This document shows positions 33,740 through 45,763 of a stretch of 64,000 nt of DNA, in pieces. The DNA comes from Reticulitermes speratus (taxonomy: Eukaryota > Arthropoda > Insecta > Blattodea > Rhinotermitidae), in contig JAJKFL010000002.1 of the NCBI GenBank assembly GCA_021186555.1, positions 9,981,001 through 10,045,000 on the forward strand, read 5' to 3'. A program made the position numbers and the translations under genes. The notes beneath the pieces are model-generated. The model saw only the letters and a list, made by a program, of their open reading frames with translations, was not told the DNA's origin and ran no database searches. Numbering within the stretch: the stretch's first letter is position 1; the number at the start of each line of letters is the position of its first letter.

Positions 33740-35794
33740 AAGAGCAGATTTGTGTAATACATGAACGTGAAAGGCATCGTGTAAATTCTTTAATGACAAA
33801 GAAGGCGTTTAGAAAATATGAACAACACATTGAAGTAGTTTGATATCTTTTCACGCTTATCAGTTCTACGAACCGATTCTAACACTGCATGCTAAAATAT
33901 TCATTTTTACAAAGATAAAGAAAGAAAGCAAAATCCTAGCAACGGTTATTAGAATTGTCAGTAAACATGACGCTATATGACTGGAATTAAAATTAACGGA
34001 GGAGAATCTGTAATCCAGAATTTGTCACTGGAATCGGAACAGAAAGGACTGTTTACGCAGCATATGTTTAATTTCCGGTCTAAGCACGGCTGCTGTCGCG
34101 ACAACTTCACTGCATACAAAGCCTGCCTCCGCCTGGAGTTTATAGCCAGTATTTCTCCTGCAGTTCAACTTACCTGATTTCATGGGAAGAGTCTCGAAGT
34201 GCTGGCCTGTAGCTTTCAAGCAGGCCCTGCACTTTGTGAAAATATTACTCAACACACAACAGAGTTTTGGTCTTGATATATTGGCAGTTTCTCTTTCAGT
34301 TCTTGCAGCGAATATGGATTGCCCTGTATGTCCTCTCCTTCTGTTAATTCCTTGAATAATGGCGTCACGATTAATTTAACCTAAAAGTCGGAATTTGTTT
34401 TCCTCGAAAAACACGAGCTGTATGATTCTTCGCGCCCAAACCTCACTTTAAGATGATGTAAAGGAAACTTCACGAACTGCTTGTGGATATTCGTAAGCTG
34501 TCTGCTATTTTGGCTGTCTGAATTCGTACTTATAGCAAACCACGAATCATGAAATAAAAGCATAGGTTTTCTAATTTTCTTTTCTTTCAGCACTGATCGA
34601 TATTTTCCCGCTATTTCGTATATTTTTATAAGGCACTGCCAACTGGGATACTTTTTACAAGACTTTCGGCAACATTTTTTTTTCATGACACCGTACGTAC
34701 TTTGGAAACGCGCTGCAAATAAACAGTCTTTGCTTAACAGAAAATATTTTTTTCTGATGCAATAATCTGCTTTGTATGAGAGACGACGCAACATTCTGTA
34801 GCCCACAGAAAGTCAATTTGCAGCGTAGAAAAATTACGTACGTCGCGGCCGACTTGCGTTCCGTTGCGAATCTTGTATGTCTCCATGTTTGCCAAGACGA
34901 TTAGAAATAAGCCTTGTACGATGGTTTAGTCTTGTAAAGAGAATGGATATTGATACCCTGTTAAAATGACATTAGAATTTTGATAAGCTTTCTAGAAAAG
35001 GGGCACAAGATGTTGCAACCAGGTACTAGATGAACGACATCAAGAAGGAAGCAAAAAGTGGCAAGGAACCGACAAGGAACGATTATGGGAAGATAGAAGT
35101 GACTGGAACCTTTTCGCCCATCGATCCATATAAAATGGAAACTGTTCTAGAATCAGTAGGCTTTCCAAGACTACAGTTTTTGTAGCTTTTCTCTTCGGCA
35201 CAGTAGCAGGATATCCCATGGATTTTCATCTGTCAAAGCTCGAAGCTCGACAGTTAATTGGAAGCAGGAAAGACTGTTTTCGATTTTCTTCGTCTACTTG
35301 TTGTGGGGATTCGGCTGCAACACTTTGTGATAAAGCTATCGGTTTCCGTGCTGATAGGATAAGATTAAATTTACCCTTTGGTTTCGGCCAAAAATTGGGT
35401 CACAGGTAATGCAACGAATTTGGTGTCACATGAAATCACACTTGGATTTAAGTACTTATAATTTAGATAATTTTCAGTCCCCGGTACATTCTAATTGCGT
35501 TGTACTTCGTCAAGCAAAGGGACAACTTTCCTGTACATGACATTTATATAAGTTTTTGACTATTCTGCCGTGAGTTGGTACGCGCAGTCTCGTTTGGGAA
35601 AGCCAGTGTAGAAGTTTATTCGAATTGAGTATTGGTATTTATTGACTGCAGATACAAATACATATCTTGTTTTTCTTAATAGCATTATCTTATGGCAGAA
35701 ATTATCTCCACAATGTACTTATGACGTAAAATAACCTTAAATCATTTTTTACTCATAAACTCCATCGGGCAGACATCTTCTTTAGAATCTAATA
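33740..35794. other. Intronic stretch, nothing recognised
   Basis: Contains a 141-codon minus-strand frame (34381-34806) of no known family. No repeat identified. Confidence 0.35.
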
Positions 35795-36568
35795 ATTTTT
35801 CAGCTAGTCAAGATATCCCCTCATTTTATGGAACCGGAGGGTTCATTACCGCCTTCATGAGAACTCGCCACTGGTCCCTCTTCTGAACCAGATGAATCCA
35901 ATCCCAAACTTGCATATTAAAGATCTGTTTTAATATTATCTCCCCATCTACTCCTAGATCTTTCAAGCGGTCTCCTTCGTTTAGGTTTTCCACTAAACCC
36001 TGTTTGAACTTCTTTTCCTTCCCATGCCTACGACATGCCCCACTCATATACATCCTTCCTCACTTGATCATCCTAATTATACACTATGTGCTGTGGAGTA
36101 CAAGTCTTAGAGCTTTTCATTATGCAGTTTTCTTCAGCCTCCTGGTACTTCCTCCCTCTTTGGTGCAGATATTTTGTTCGAAAACCGCCAGCCTTTGTTT
36201 TTGTCTTAACATAAGAAATCTGTTTCACACCCATATAAATTAACAGATGGAATTACAGTTTTGTATATTTTACCGTAACAGGTAGGAAGCAAAAGAGTCT
36301 GGACCGAGTAATGGCAAGTATTTCCAAATTTTAATGTGCTCTTAATTTCGTACTAACCAACTCCATGGAGCAGAGTCCTTCTTGAGAAGCTAACAGGTCG
36401 TCAGATAGTCAAGAAATTCCCCGCGTTTTGTGGAACCCGAAGGTTCATTACCGCACTCACAAGAGCCCGCCACCTGTCCCTATCCTTAATTATGTACATG
36501 AATTAAATTTTGATTTGTTAGTATCTTTCCCGAGTATTTAGACTTTGCCACTTATCCGAAGGATTTAT
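35795..36568 (-). mobile_element. LINE L-A copy, split by a younger L-A fragment
   Basis: Minus strand: RVP end near 35826, WDWIHLVQKRDQWRVLMKAV, and the polymerase tail to about 36345. The older copy resumes at about 36500-36568 (ttttgatttgttagta ~ ttttatttgttagggt of the 16050 copy). It is also interrupted at its right end by SINE-A. Confidence 0.75.
36348..36497 (-). mobile_element. Younger LINE L-A 3' fragment nested in an older copy
   Basis: actaaccaactccatggagc tail, ggtcgtcagatagtcaagaa, then the C-terminal codons up to ctgtccctatcc. The flanks cttaatttcgta / cttaattatgta are an imperfect target duplication. Confidence 0.7.
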
Positions 36569-36580
36569 TATTTCTCTTTA

Positions 36581-36853
36581 AAGTTCTCCCTAGAACAGGC
36601 CTTGAAGGCCCAGAGGGGGAGTGGAGGTATAGCTCTACTCTTTCTTTAACCCTGGCACTAGATGAGGGTGGGTGTCAACTCCACGCCTTGGCCGCTTTAC
36701 CCCCGGGAAGGAGACCCGGTACCGATTGTATAGGAGGCTGGGTGGGCCCCAGGGCCGGTCTGAACAGCTGCGGAAAATCTCGTCCCCACCGGGATTCGAT
36801 CCCCGAACCCGTCCAGCTCGTAGCGAGTCGCTATACCGATTACACTATCCCGC
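36581..36853 (-). repeat. SINE-A full-length copy
   Basis: Minus strand: tail at the left (cctggcactagatgaggg) and head at the right (gtagcgagtcgctataccg). 12-bp duplication tatttctcttta at 36569-36580 and 36854-36865. Confidence 0.92.
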
Positions 36854-37310
36854 TATTTCTCTTTATGCTCTGATTTTGTGCTACATTGCATTGAAGAGAC
36901 ATGAACATATGCTTAGTTTTCTTTGTAGTTACTCGCAGACAAACTTCCTTACTAGCGGCTAATAAGGCCACACTAGACTGGAAGGTGATGTGTCCAGGTC
37001 AGTTTCAGTCGTTCCTTGTCTTCTTGGAACTTCTAATGGCATATTGTAAAGCAAAGCTGAAAAGCGGTGATGATAAAGCATCTCCTATTTTCAGACCATT
37101 TTGAAGAGGAAATGTATCAGTCAAATGTTACGTTTCCGAGCTTTAGAATAGGTTTCATTTGAACACATTTTCATCAGTTGCTGAGGCTGCTCTGCAGTAT
37201 TTACACTCGCATGTTTTTGAACTGTCGGTGCCAACATGAGGAGTAAACATGTTAAGTTGTGTTGTTGACAGTTGTAATCCGGAAAGGAAGGCTAATGTAC
37301 ATTGATATTT

Positions 37311-37518
37311 CAGTCTTCTGGGATGTTAGGTCGTATTTTCTGGTAAATAGTTACCGATGATTCGGTGGAGCTTAGTGTCTCAAATTTCAGAGTCAAGCAG
37401 ATAAACATGGTTCCACTCTTCGTGGGCTGCTTGGCCCTGAAGATGTAATTCCTACACTCTTCCGAAACATTGGAAACTATTTACCAGACGACACGGCTTA
37501 ACATCCCAGAAGACTGGA
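37311..37518. mobile_element. Fold-back element
   Basis: Outer arms cagtcttctgggatgtta and taacatcccagaagactg are perfect complements. Inner arms ggtaaatagttacc... / ...ggaaactatttacc carry the ttcgg/ccgaa core. The middle contains gccctgaagatg. Confidence 0.8.
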
Positions 37519-37519
37519 A

Positions 37520-38884
37520 TCTTCGTAATACCGCTTTGAGAACTTCAAAATCTCTCGTAGTCCGCATTAGTTTTCGTTTGCATTTATTCTGTTCCTTGCT
37601 TTTGCCGTGTAGTTTATTAGGCTCCGTAGCCTCACAGTAATACATTTCGTTTTTAGTGTTATGGATTATACTTCGGGTGATGACATTCTTACATTGCTTG
37701 CTGCCTCTTTGTGTTCTCCCCTTTTTTCGCTGCAATTTTGTGGCAAACATTGGAGGTAATAAGTGTCAATATGTACATCTATTATTGACAAATCAAATTA
37801 AGGATTTCTGGAGTCTGCCATTAGTATCTAGTAGTGAATATTTCACAACAACCATATCACCAATCTGGTTCTTCGCTTGTGTATTTGCTGGTATCCTAAA
37901 ATAAGATAACATGTCATTTATCAGTTCCTTAACGTCATTATTTGCCGATATAAATATGCTATGTTATTTAGCAGTTTGTTAAGTACTGAACACTCAGTAA
38001 GGATAAGGAGATGAAGATAAAACCGTATTTGTTGTGGTTTGTTGTTCCAGCTCTTGCTGCACTGTAGTACTAGAAAGATAGTAGCATTGCAAAGGGTGTG
38101 TTCCATAACGTACCATGTACACAGAACTCCCAGCCGCGTTCTTTGCGGTTTATTAAGCTGATTGCTGCCGGTTTATAAAGGGAATTTCTGCACATAGCAA
38201 GAGCATTTGATTAAACGAGGAAAATCCGCGTTTCAACGGCATTACAATGCACAGTGTCAGATTAAATCAGAGTCTGTAAAACAGGCTAAGGAATACATCG
38301 AAGGGTCAATTATGGCCTTATGTAGAGCAGACTGTCTTAAAGGTCAGTATTGCTGAACATCGGAATTTCTAAACAATTTGTATTGAATGTCTCCAATGTT
38401 GAAGTTAAAATATATTTTCCAAGGGTGTGGGCGTTAATTGCTGAGTCACAGACGGACTGACGGATTATCTCATTATGCGATTGTTTTCTTCGTAAATAAT
38501 GCCTAAATAATTTGTAATCTAGGGTGACACGTGTATTGTTGAGGAGCACACAATTGCTTTTTTACTTTGCGTGAAACATTTTTTATACCGGAAAATATAC
38601 CATCTGAATTTGCAAGTCCTAATGACACCCAGCGTCATGTTAAAAGACTTGACCTCCTGGGCTGTCTGTGCGTGCTGTGATGTTCCCTTGACTTATCACC
38701 CCAGTGCGATCCAATTTGCATAATGACATTATGAGGCAACTTTTCATAATCACGTTATTTCGGGTCGTACGTTGTTAGGCGTCAGTGAAATCGATACTTG
38801 TGAACATGTAGCATGCGGTTCGCGAACCACAGTCTTTGCCGTTATTATCTCTGAAATGTATTTACGTTTCTTTAGTCCTGTTAA
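37520..38884. other. Intronic stretch, nothing recognised
   Basis: No gene or repeat identified. Confidence 0.4.
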
Positions 38885-39111
38885 GACCCAACTAACCAAC
38901 TGAGTGATTCCTTGAGAAGTTCATCATTGCTCATGCGGTCAAATTCCCCTCTCTGTTGTTCAATACGAAAGTTCGCTACCTTGGTCACAGGACCCCACCA
39001 CCGGCACGATACAGCGAAATGAATCAATTTCACGCCCTACCATATTTTTTATTTGAGATCTTCCCATCTAACGCCTGTGTGTTCCAAGTGATCTCTTCCT
39101 TTCAGGTTTTA

Positions 39112-39828
39112 AGGTTCGTTTTGAGGGGGATAGTTTACGAGCTGGTAAGTCGAGCTGGCAAGTAGGTTACCGGGTAAGTCTGTATTGCCACTAGGCCGGG
39201 TCAGTTACTGGGAAGTAGGCACTGCTGTCGGACAATGTGGGAAAACGCTGTTGATGAAGTGGTTGATGCTTCTATTGATCGTCAGCTCCTGCTCCACTTT
39301 TTTTGGATTTTTCAATCTTCACAAGCTTCACGTTCTTTATACTTTTTATTTTCTTTCGTAGAACATCCACACCTTCGACAGCCACATTATTTTTTAATAG
39401 TTCGCCCATTAGTTTTGACATTGCACTGTCGCGTTTAATTTTATTGTTGTAGTCGGAATGTCGGATGTTCCAAAGACACTCAAAGTTCTCGTAGACATCT
39501 AAAAACTTGACAACTTCCTCACTATTCCACTTGGACACCATTTTTAATGATGTAACAATGCAAAACAATCAACACGTGGAGTCAAAACAAGCTATAAACA
39601 TAACTTGACACTAGCCGCAGAGTGAGCTAGTACGTGTTGCCACGGGGTTCTACATGCCCGCTCGTAGATCATGTGACCGGTAACAAGACAGCAAAGTAGC
39701 CCGGTCGTCAACTCTAGGTGGCCCTATCCGGGTACGCGAGTAAGTAGATAGTGCGGCTGTTGCTACGGGGCAACTTCACTTACCGCTCGCACTAGCGGCT
39801 CGTAAACTATCCCCGTGAAAACGTACCT
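39112..39828. mobile_element. PIF/Harbinger-like DNA element, 717 bp
   Basis: Terminal inverted repeats of ~31 bp: left aggttcgttttgaggggg then atagtttacgagc; right, inverted, aggtacgttttcacgggg then atagtttacgagc. A 3-bp TTA duplication lies at 39109-39111 and 39829-39831. The element interrupts a LINE whose two halves rejoin cleanly with one TTA. Subterminal gagctggtaagt-type repeats are present. TTA target and MADF cargo fit PIF/Harbinger. No transposase frame. Confidence 0.8.
39272..39568 (-). CDS. MADF-domain reading frame inside the Harbinger-like element
   Basis: 98 codons on the minus strand. MVSKWNSEEVVKFLDVYENF followed by ECLWNIRHSDYNNKIKRDSA is a MADF DNA-binding domain: Trp and acidic start, L..Y....CLW, then H.DY..K..R. 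In PIF/Harbinger elements a MYB/MADF-like protein acts with the transposase. The end (IEKSKKSGAGADDQ) is cut short, so the frame is probably a truncated relic. The first Met could instead be the second one (MVSK). Confidence 0.65.
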   Translation of the reverse strand: MFCIVTSLKMVSKWNSEEVVKFLDVYENFECLWNIRHSDYNNKIKRDSAMSKLMGELLKNNVAVEGVDVLRKKIKSIKNVKLVKIEKSKKSGAGADDQ

Positions 39829-40439
39829 TTACGGCCAAAACTCCTTATGCGTGTCTCTTGTTTCCGATTTGTGCTACTTACCGCGCACATCTTACCCTCT
39901 TTGTTTTCATCGTTCTAATAATGTTTGGTGAAGAGTACAAATTGTGAATCTCATTATGTTGCCTTCTCCTCTTCTCTTGCTGTCGTTTGCACCCTGTTAT
40001 ATCCAAATATTCTCATGATGTCTTGTTCTCGAACCCCCCTCAGTCTTTTTATATCGAAGCAAGTAAATATTTAAAAAAGGGATTCTTTTGTGTGAAATTA
40101 ACTAACGACGATAAAGTAAACCTTGTTAAGATTTTGTGTGCGCCCTTCTTCTTCGTCTATTTTCTTTTCCCCAGCTTGCGATCCATTCCCTTGGCAGACT
40201 GAGGAATTGTTAATGTAGATTTCTTCACAGCACCTCAAAATATACCAAAAATGACACCTCCAAAGTTCTTAGTAGTTCGCCTCGTGAACATCATTTGCGA
40301 CTGTTTACTAACTCTGTACCTCAAACAACGGGGTTAAATAACGAAAGAACCTGTTATTGATAGGCGAATAATAATCGAAATCTGTTGCGTAAGGATTAAG
40401 GCTGTGTTGCTTCTCGGAAAGGGTCAGATTCTGCTCTGT

Positions 40440-40800
40440 TTCACCCTTCACCATCCAGCTCTACAGCCCTGGGTGGGCTTTGGCTTCCTCCGCTGAATTG
40501 CTTCGGCAGGTGAGTAGTTACACACTCCTTAGCGGATTCCGACTTCCATGGCCACCGTCCTGCTGAGGCGTTAGTGTTGTTTTCTGAACAAGTTTGTTTT
40601 ATGTGATAAGGGTGTTAACCTTATGCACAACCCCCAACCTGGAGGACCAGGTGCTTCTCTTAGTCTGGTACCTACCCTTTGACCTGTCCGGCTTGGAGGC
40701 CCTACCAGTAGCTACGCTACCGCCGGCATAGCTCTCTGGGTCATAGGTACACACAAGCCCCACCACCAGGACCAGGTGGAAGCACCATCGGTGGGGTCTG
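40440..40800. repeat. GC-rich dispersed repeat
   Basis: Shares caacccccaacctggaggacc with the block at 16177 and is clearly GC-richer than its surroundings. No protein recognised; probably LINE 5'/UTR debris. Confidence 0.4.
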
Positions 40801-41079
40801 CTCAGTTTAGAACCACATTTTCCGTTGTTATAGAAGCTTCAAAGAACCATCCTGGAAGAGCAGCGACTGTAGTTGCTCATGTTATCAAGAATGTGAGCGG
40901 GTCAAGAGCCTGCGCTGTAAAGAATTTGGTTCGAGAGCTGGAATAGCATCTAACGGAAAACGAAATTTGTTTTATTGTTCAAATTAAGAAGGGTGGGATG
41001 CGATCTGCACTGGACTGTTTCTTGTGCTCCAATAAACGCTTGAATAGGCACGTTGATCGCCCCACTCTTTGAACTTTAT

Positions 41080-41330
41080 GTTATGATTAGTCTAATACTC
41101 ATTAGAAATTCAGCGCTAAGTAAAAACTTTCGTATTTTCTTCCTTCCCCCCGCCCCGTATTTCTTTCCCCATGCCTTCTATTAAACCACTCGATCGGTAG
41201 TCTATCCCTTTTTTCCTCCCTCTCCTTTACCCTCGCACCTTTCTACCTTGGTCCAGTTCGTACGTCTACCTGCTAGCTACATCTCTCTGTTTTTTCTTTC
41301 CCACCTAGTTTATTATATTTCCCCACCAAA
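41080..41330. repeat. Pyrimidine-rich tract
   Basis: Long stretch dominated by C and T on the plus strand (for example cccttttttcctccctctcc). Confidence 0.6.
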
Positions 41331-42520
41331 TTACTTCCTCCCTATCCTTTACGTTAAAACAGTTCCCGGAAATTTCCTGTTTCTTTTTGACGTCACCTGT
41401 CGTATCCTAACGTCATATAACGTAATATATGAGTTCTTGTTATTGGAAACGCTCATTATTTGCTGCGTATGTAGAAATATCAGAAGAGGGTCCGCCCACC
41501 CCATAGCAGAGCACACAATTAGAGGCACCGTATACCGTATCCTCCGTCCCCACTATCATCATTCAACTCCATTCCAACATAATGGTCAGGGAACAAGCTT
41601 TATCACTGAGTAAAGCCTGCGAGTCTCCCATCAATACACGAGCCCAGTGTCTCTGTTGATATTGTTGACAGGTACCCTGTGTGACCAAGCTTTATTGCGC
41701 CACAAACACACTACATGTCAAAACAAACCAGCGTCGCAACTTGAGGCGCAACCCGCTCGTAGAATATATATTAGCAATCTGTACCATGTAGGGACATTAT
41801 TTTATCTGACAACTGTCGCTAGCTACTTCCCGTTCTCTCGCTTGGCTTTAACAAAACTTAGACGTGCAATGAACAGCGTGTTCGTTGCATGTGACTCCTA
41901 TCTTTGAGCCGAAGGAACATATTTCCTGCACCTCCATAAAATCTGTTGGGTAAAAACCTAATGCTAACTGCAGTACACTGAACTACAACGCGTGAACCCC
42001 GACTGGCGGCAAATTGGAATAGCGGTGAGCGCTGAGCTGCCTGCTGTCCCGCTAAACGGTCTGAGTAAAAAGAGACGCGAATTGTCAGTAAAATAATATT
42101 GCTGTATATGGTAACTTAACTGCATGTTTAAGCAGGTGGTTGAAGTTTCGTGGGCAGAAACGGGTGCGGTGGTGGGCGTTGATATTGTGTTGAATAACAA
42201 CAGCGTTGGTTTTGGTTAGTTCAGCCTTGAACAGTCACAATGACCATTCAGTTGTCACGGATATTGCACGTGCTTGGAACGCATGAACTACTCTGTAGGA
42301 AATCTTGCCGGATGGTAAAACTGAGGATCAGTGTTTCAGAAATGATCTACATTTTGAAACGTGTTTCCAACTCATGAGCATTCTTCACGGTGTTGTAATC
42401 ATAACACTCTGCAAACAGTTTCACACTTCGCAGTTCAAAGAGTTAGCTGTATGATGATGCTATCGGAGGCAACGCTAGTGATTTCAAAAGGGCGTGCCAC
42501 GAATCTCGGTCATGATGGTG
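41330..42520. other. Intronic stretch, nothing recognised
   Basis: Chance frames only. Confidence 0.35.
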
Positions 42521-42529
42521 TGTGGAACT

Positions 42530-42770
42530 TGTTCGCTTTCTTCCATTCTTTCGTTCATCCTTGATTTCCTCCTCTATTTAATTTTTATCTGCTTTACTTC
42601 TTTCTCTGTCTGGCCCCCCATATTTGCTTGATTTCGTCTTGATTCCTTCTTTATTTCTTACCTGCTTGCCTTTCTTGTCTGTACTCTTGTTTTTTTTGCA
42701 AGTCTGCGTGATTTCCTTGTTCATTTACAACTTTCTTGGTTTCCTTTCTTCTCTGTTTATCCCCTTGTTT
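42530..42770. repeat. Pyrimidine-rich degenerate repeat tract
   Basis: Loose repeats of the type gatttccttctttatttctt; strong strand asymmetry. Confidence 0.6.
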
Positions 42771-42779
42771 GTTTTGAAA

Positions 42780-43470
42780 GCCTAGGCGTAGATCGGACGG
42801 TAAAACATGATGGTTTAAAGTGTTAACACCTAAACGTTGATTGATTTATAAATATTGTGCAAACAGTGCTTCGTACTGTATGTAGGTTGTACGATTTCTA
42901 CGAATACGCTATCTCGCTTGTGTGATGGAGATCAAACATTGCTTATAGCGCTCTGTGGCACGTCTCTGGTGGAGTAAGAATACATGAATTTTGTATTAAA
43001 TTGCACCTTGCAGGAGGAAATGTGAGGGCATGCACTGCATTCAAGCGGCTGAAGGTAGGGATTAGTGGTGAACTTCATGCAGGTGGTAATGACGCATGGG
43101 GTTTTGTAGAAGTGGGTGCCTAGAACAGATGAACGTCGGTGTTGTTTTCAGCACTTGCTGATCTTAAAGAGACGAACGTTTGTTTAACCTTTTAAGCATG
43201 AATGTGTCAAAATAACATTTAACATTTCAGTTCTTCCTCACTACGCCTCCATTTCAACAACCAGTCACTGAATGCTCTTCAGAGAAATCATCGATATTTT
43301 TTGTGAAATTTGCACAAAACACATGATTACTCGTAGATTACACTGTGTGGGCAAAATTTGAAGTTTCTTTAATATTGAGGCGGCTTATGTGGTCACCACT
43401 TGGCTTTAAGGGACGAATTAGCCAAGTAAAGATTGGCTCAATTGGCTGGATGATTACGATTATATTATTA
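42780..43470. other. Intronic stretch, nothing recognised
   Basis: No gene or repeat identified. Confidence 0.4.
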
Positions 43471-43498
43471 GTATTATTATTATTATTATTATTATTAC
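43471..43498. repeat. (ATT)n microsatellite
   Basis: About nine trinucleotide units. Confidence 0.85.
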
Positions 43499-43882
43499 TT
43501 TAAGTTTCCGGTTTCAGTGGTTTGTTGTAAAAGCTTATTCTTTCAACGACCGTGGAGACGCGCGCTCACAGTCACCCAGCAATGCGTCTGTTTTATAAAA
43601 ATTACTTTCCATGTTAGTTTTGTTGTCATCTGGAATCGAAGTGTGGACGCTTGTGCCCAGGTATGCGAACAGCGAGCGGACTTCAGCAGCACTTCTTCCT
43701 TTGCTGGCTGAACACAACTCCTAAGGGAACGTCTCGGTCCGCATAGTTAACGCTTATAGAACCTCTAAATGAAATAAAGGGGATGAAACGAAACACTTGT
43801 TATTACGTCACAAGCTGTTTTTAACATTACGTAAGCGACAAGAATTCTCAAGGCTGACACGATATCCAGTGAGGTACATGTG

Positions 43883-45640
43883 TGAATACCTGGGTACTCC
43901 GTACGTCGGCTGAACGTTTTGGTTGAAGTATGTAATTCCGTTATTTACAGAATACCTGGGTACTCCGTACATCGGCTGAACATTTTAGTTGAAGTATGTA
44001 ATTCCGTTATTTACAGAATACCTGGGTACTCCGTACATCGACTGAACATTTTAGTTGAAGTATGTAATTCCGTTATTTACAGAATACGTGGGTACTCCGT
44101 ACATCGACTGAACATTTTAGTTGAAGTATATAATTCCGTTATATACAGAATACTTGGGTACTCCGTACATCGGCTGAACGTTTTAGTTGAAGTATGTAAT
44201 TCCATTATTTACAGAATACCTGGGTGCTCCGTACATCGGCTGAACGTTTTAGTTGAAGTATGTAATTCCATTATTTACAGAATACCTGGGTGCTCCGTAC
44301 ATCGGCTGAACGTTTTAGTTGAAGTATGTAATTCCATTATTTACAGAATACCTGGGTGCTCCGTACATCGGCTGAACGTTTTAGTTGAAGTATGTAATTC
44401 CATTATTTACAGAATACCTGGGTGCTCCGTACATCGGCTGAACGTTTTAGTTGAAGTATGTAATTCCATTATTTACAGAATACCTGGGTGCTCCGTACGT
44501 CGGCTGAACGTTTTGGTTGAAGTATGTAATTCCGTTATTTACAGAATACCTGGGTACTCCGTACATCGACTGAACATTTTAGTTGAAGTATGTAATTCCG
44601 TTATTTACAGAATACCTGGGTACTCCGTACATCGACTGAACATTTTAGTTGAAGTATGTAATTCCGTTATTTACAGAATACGTGGGTACTCCGTACATCG
44701 ACTGAACATTTTAGTTGAAGTATATAATTCCGTTATATACAGAATACTTGGGTACTCCGTACATCGGCTGAACGTTTTAGTTGAAGTATGTAATTCCATT
44801 ATTTACAGAATACCTGGTGCTCCGTACATCGGCTGAACGTTTTAGTTGAAGTATGTAATTCCATTATTTACAGAATACCTGGGTGCTCCGTACATCGGCT
44901 GAACGTTTTAGTTGAAGTATGTAATTCCATTATTTACAGAATACCTGGGTGCTCCGTACATCGGCTGAACGTTTTAGTTGAAGTATGTAATTCCATTATT
45001 TACAGAATACCTGGGTGCTCCGTACATCGGCTGAACGTTTTAGTTGAAGTATGTAATTCCATTATTTACAGAATACCTGGGTGCTCCGTACGTCGGCTGA
45101 ACGTTTTGGTTGAAGTATGTAATTCCGTTATTTACAGAATACCTGGGTACTCCGTACATCGACTGAACATTTTAGTTGAAGTATGTAATTCCGTTATTTA
45201 CAGAATACCTGGGTACTCCGTACATCGACTGAACATTTTAGTTGAAGTATGTAATTCCGTTATTTACAGAATACGTGGGTACTCCGTACATCGACTGAAC
45301 ATTTTAGTTGAAGTATATAATTCCGTTATATACAGAATACTTGGGTACTCCGTACATCGGCTGAACGTTTTAGTTGAAGTATGTAATTCCATTATTTACA
45401 GAATACCTGGGTGCTCCGTACATCGGCTGAACGTTTTAGTTGAAGTATGTAATTCCATTATTTACAGAATACCTGGGTGCTCCGTACATCGGCTGAACGT
45501 TTTAGTTGAAGTATGTAATTCCGTTATATACAGAATACCTGGGTACTCCGTACATCTGCTGAACCTTTTAGTTGAAGTATGTAATTCCGTTATATACAGA
45601 ATACCTGGGTACTCCGTACATCGGCTGAACGTTTTAGTTA
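43883..45640. repeat. 66-bp satellite array with 594-bp higher-order repeat
   Basis: About 26.6 monomers of 66 bp (gaatacctgggtactccgta ... attccgttatttaca). Monomer types follow the order A A B C D D D D D' and the series repeats, so boundaries marked by ttttggttgaag fall at 43917, 44511 and 45104. The unit is 594 bp; the second unit is one base shorter through a deletion near 44815. Since 66 is a multiple of 3, one plus-strand frame stays open (repeat VEVCNSVIYRIPGYSVHRLN plus two residues), giving frames of 305 and 193 codons. Variant sites change amino acids (V/I, Y/C, P/R/L), which argues against a selected protein. Confidence 0.95.
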
Positions 45641-45763
45641 AATTGCGTAAATCAGTAATTAAAAAAAGTTGTTGTAGTCAGAAGTAAATTTATAGGCTTA
45701 AACGAGGAAATCCATAAAATGACTAAGCCAGAGTCGATAATGTGTAGCAAGAATTTATACTTA

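Larger units (their letters stand above)
38885..40070 (-). mobile_element. LINE L-A copy broken by a Harbinger-like element
   Basis: Left part 38885-39111 (actaaccaactgag tail, ...ttccaagtgatctcttcctt) and right part 39829-40070 (cggccaaaactccttatgcg ... cttgttctcgaacccccc) align in order with the 58440-58850 and 15600-15870 copies. Strongly diverged. Confidence 0.7.

Noticed and set aside
34381-34806. 141-codon minus-strand frame
   Set aside because: Lys/Phe-rich translation typical of AT-rich noncoding DNA; no family recognised.
43883-45640. CRISPR-like array
   Set aside because: Units are contiguous 66-bp repeats without unique spacers, in a eukaryotic genome; a satellite.
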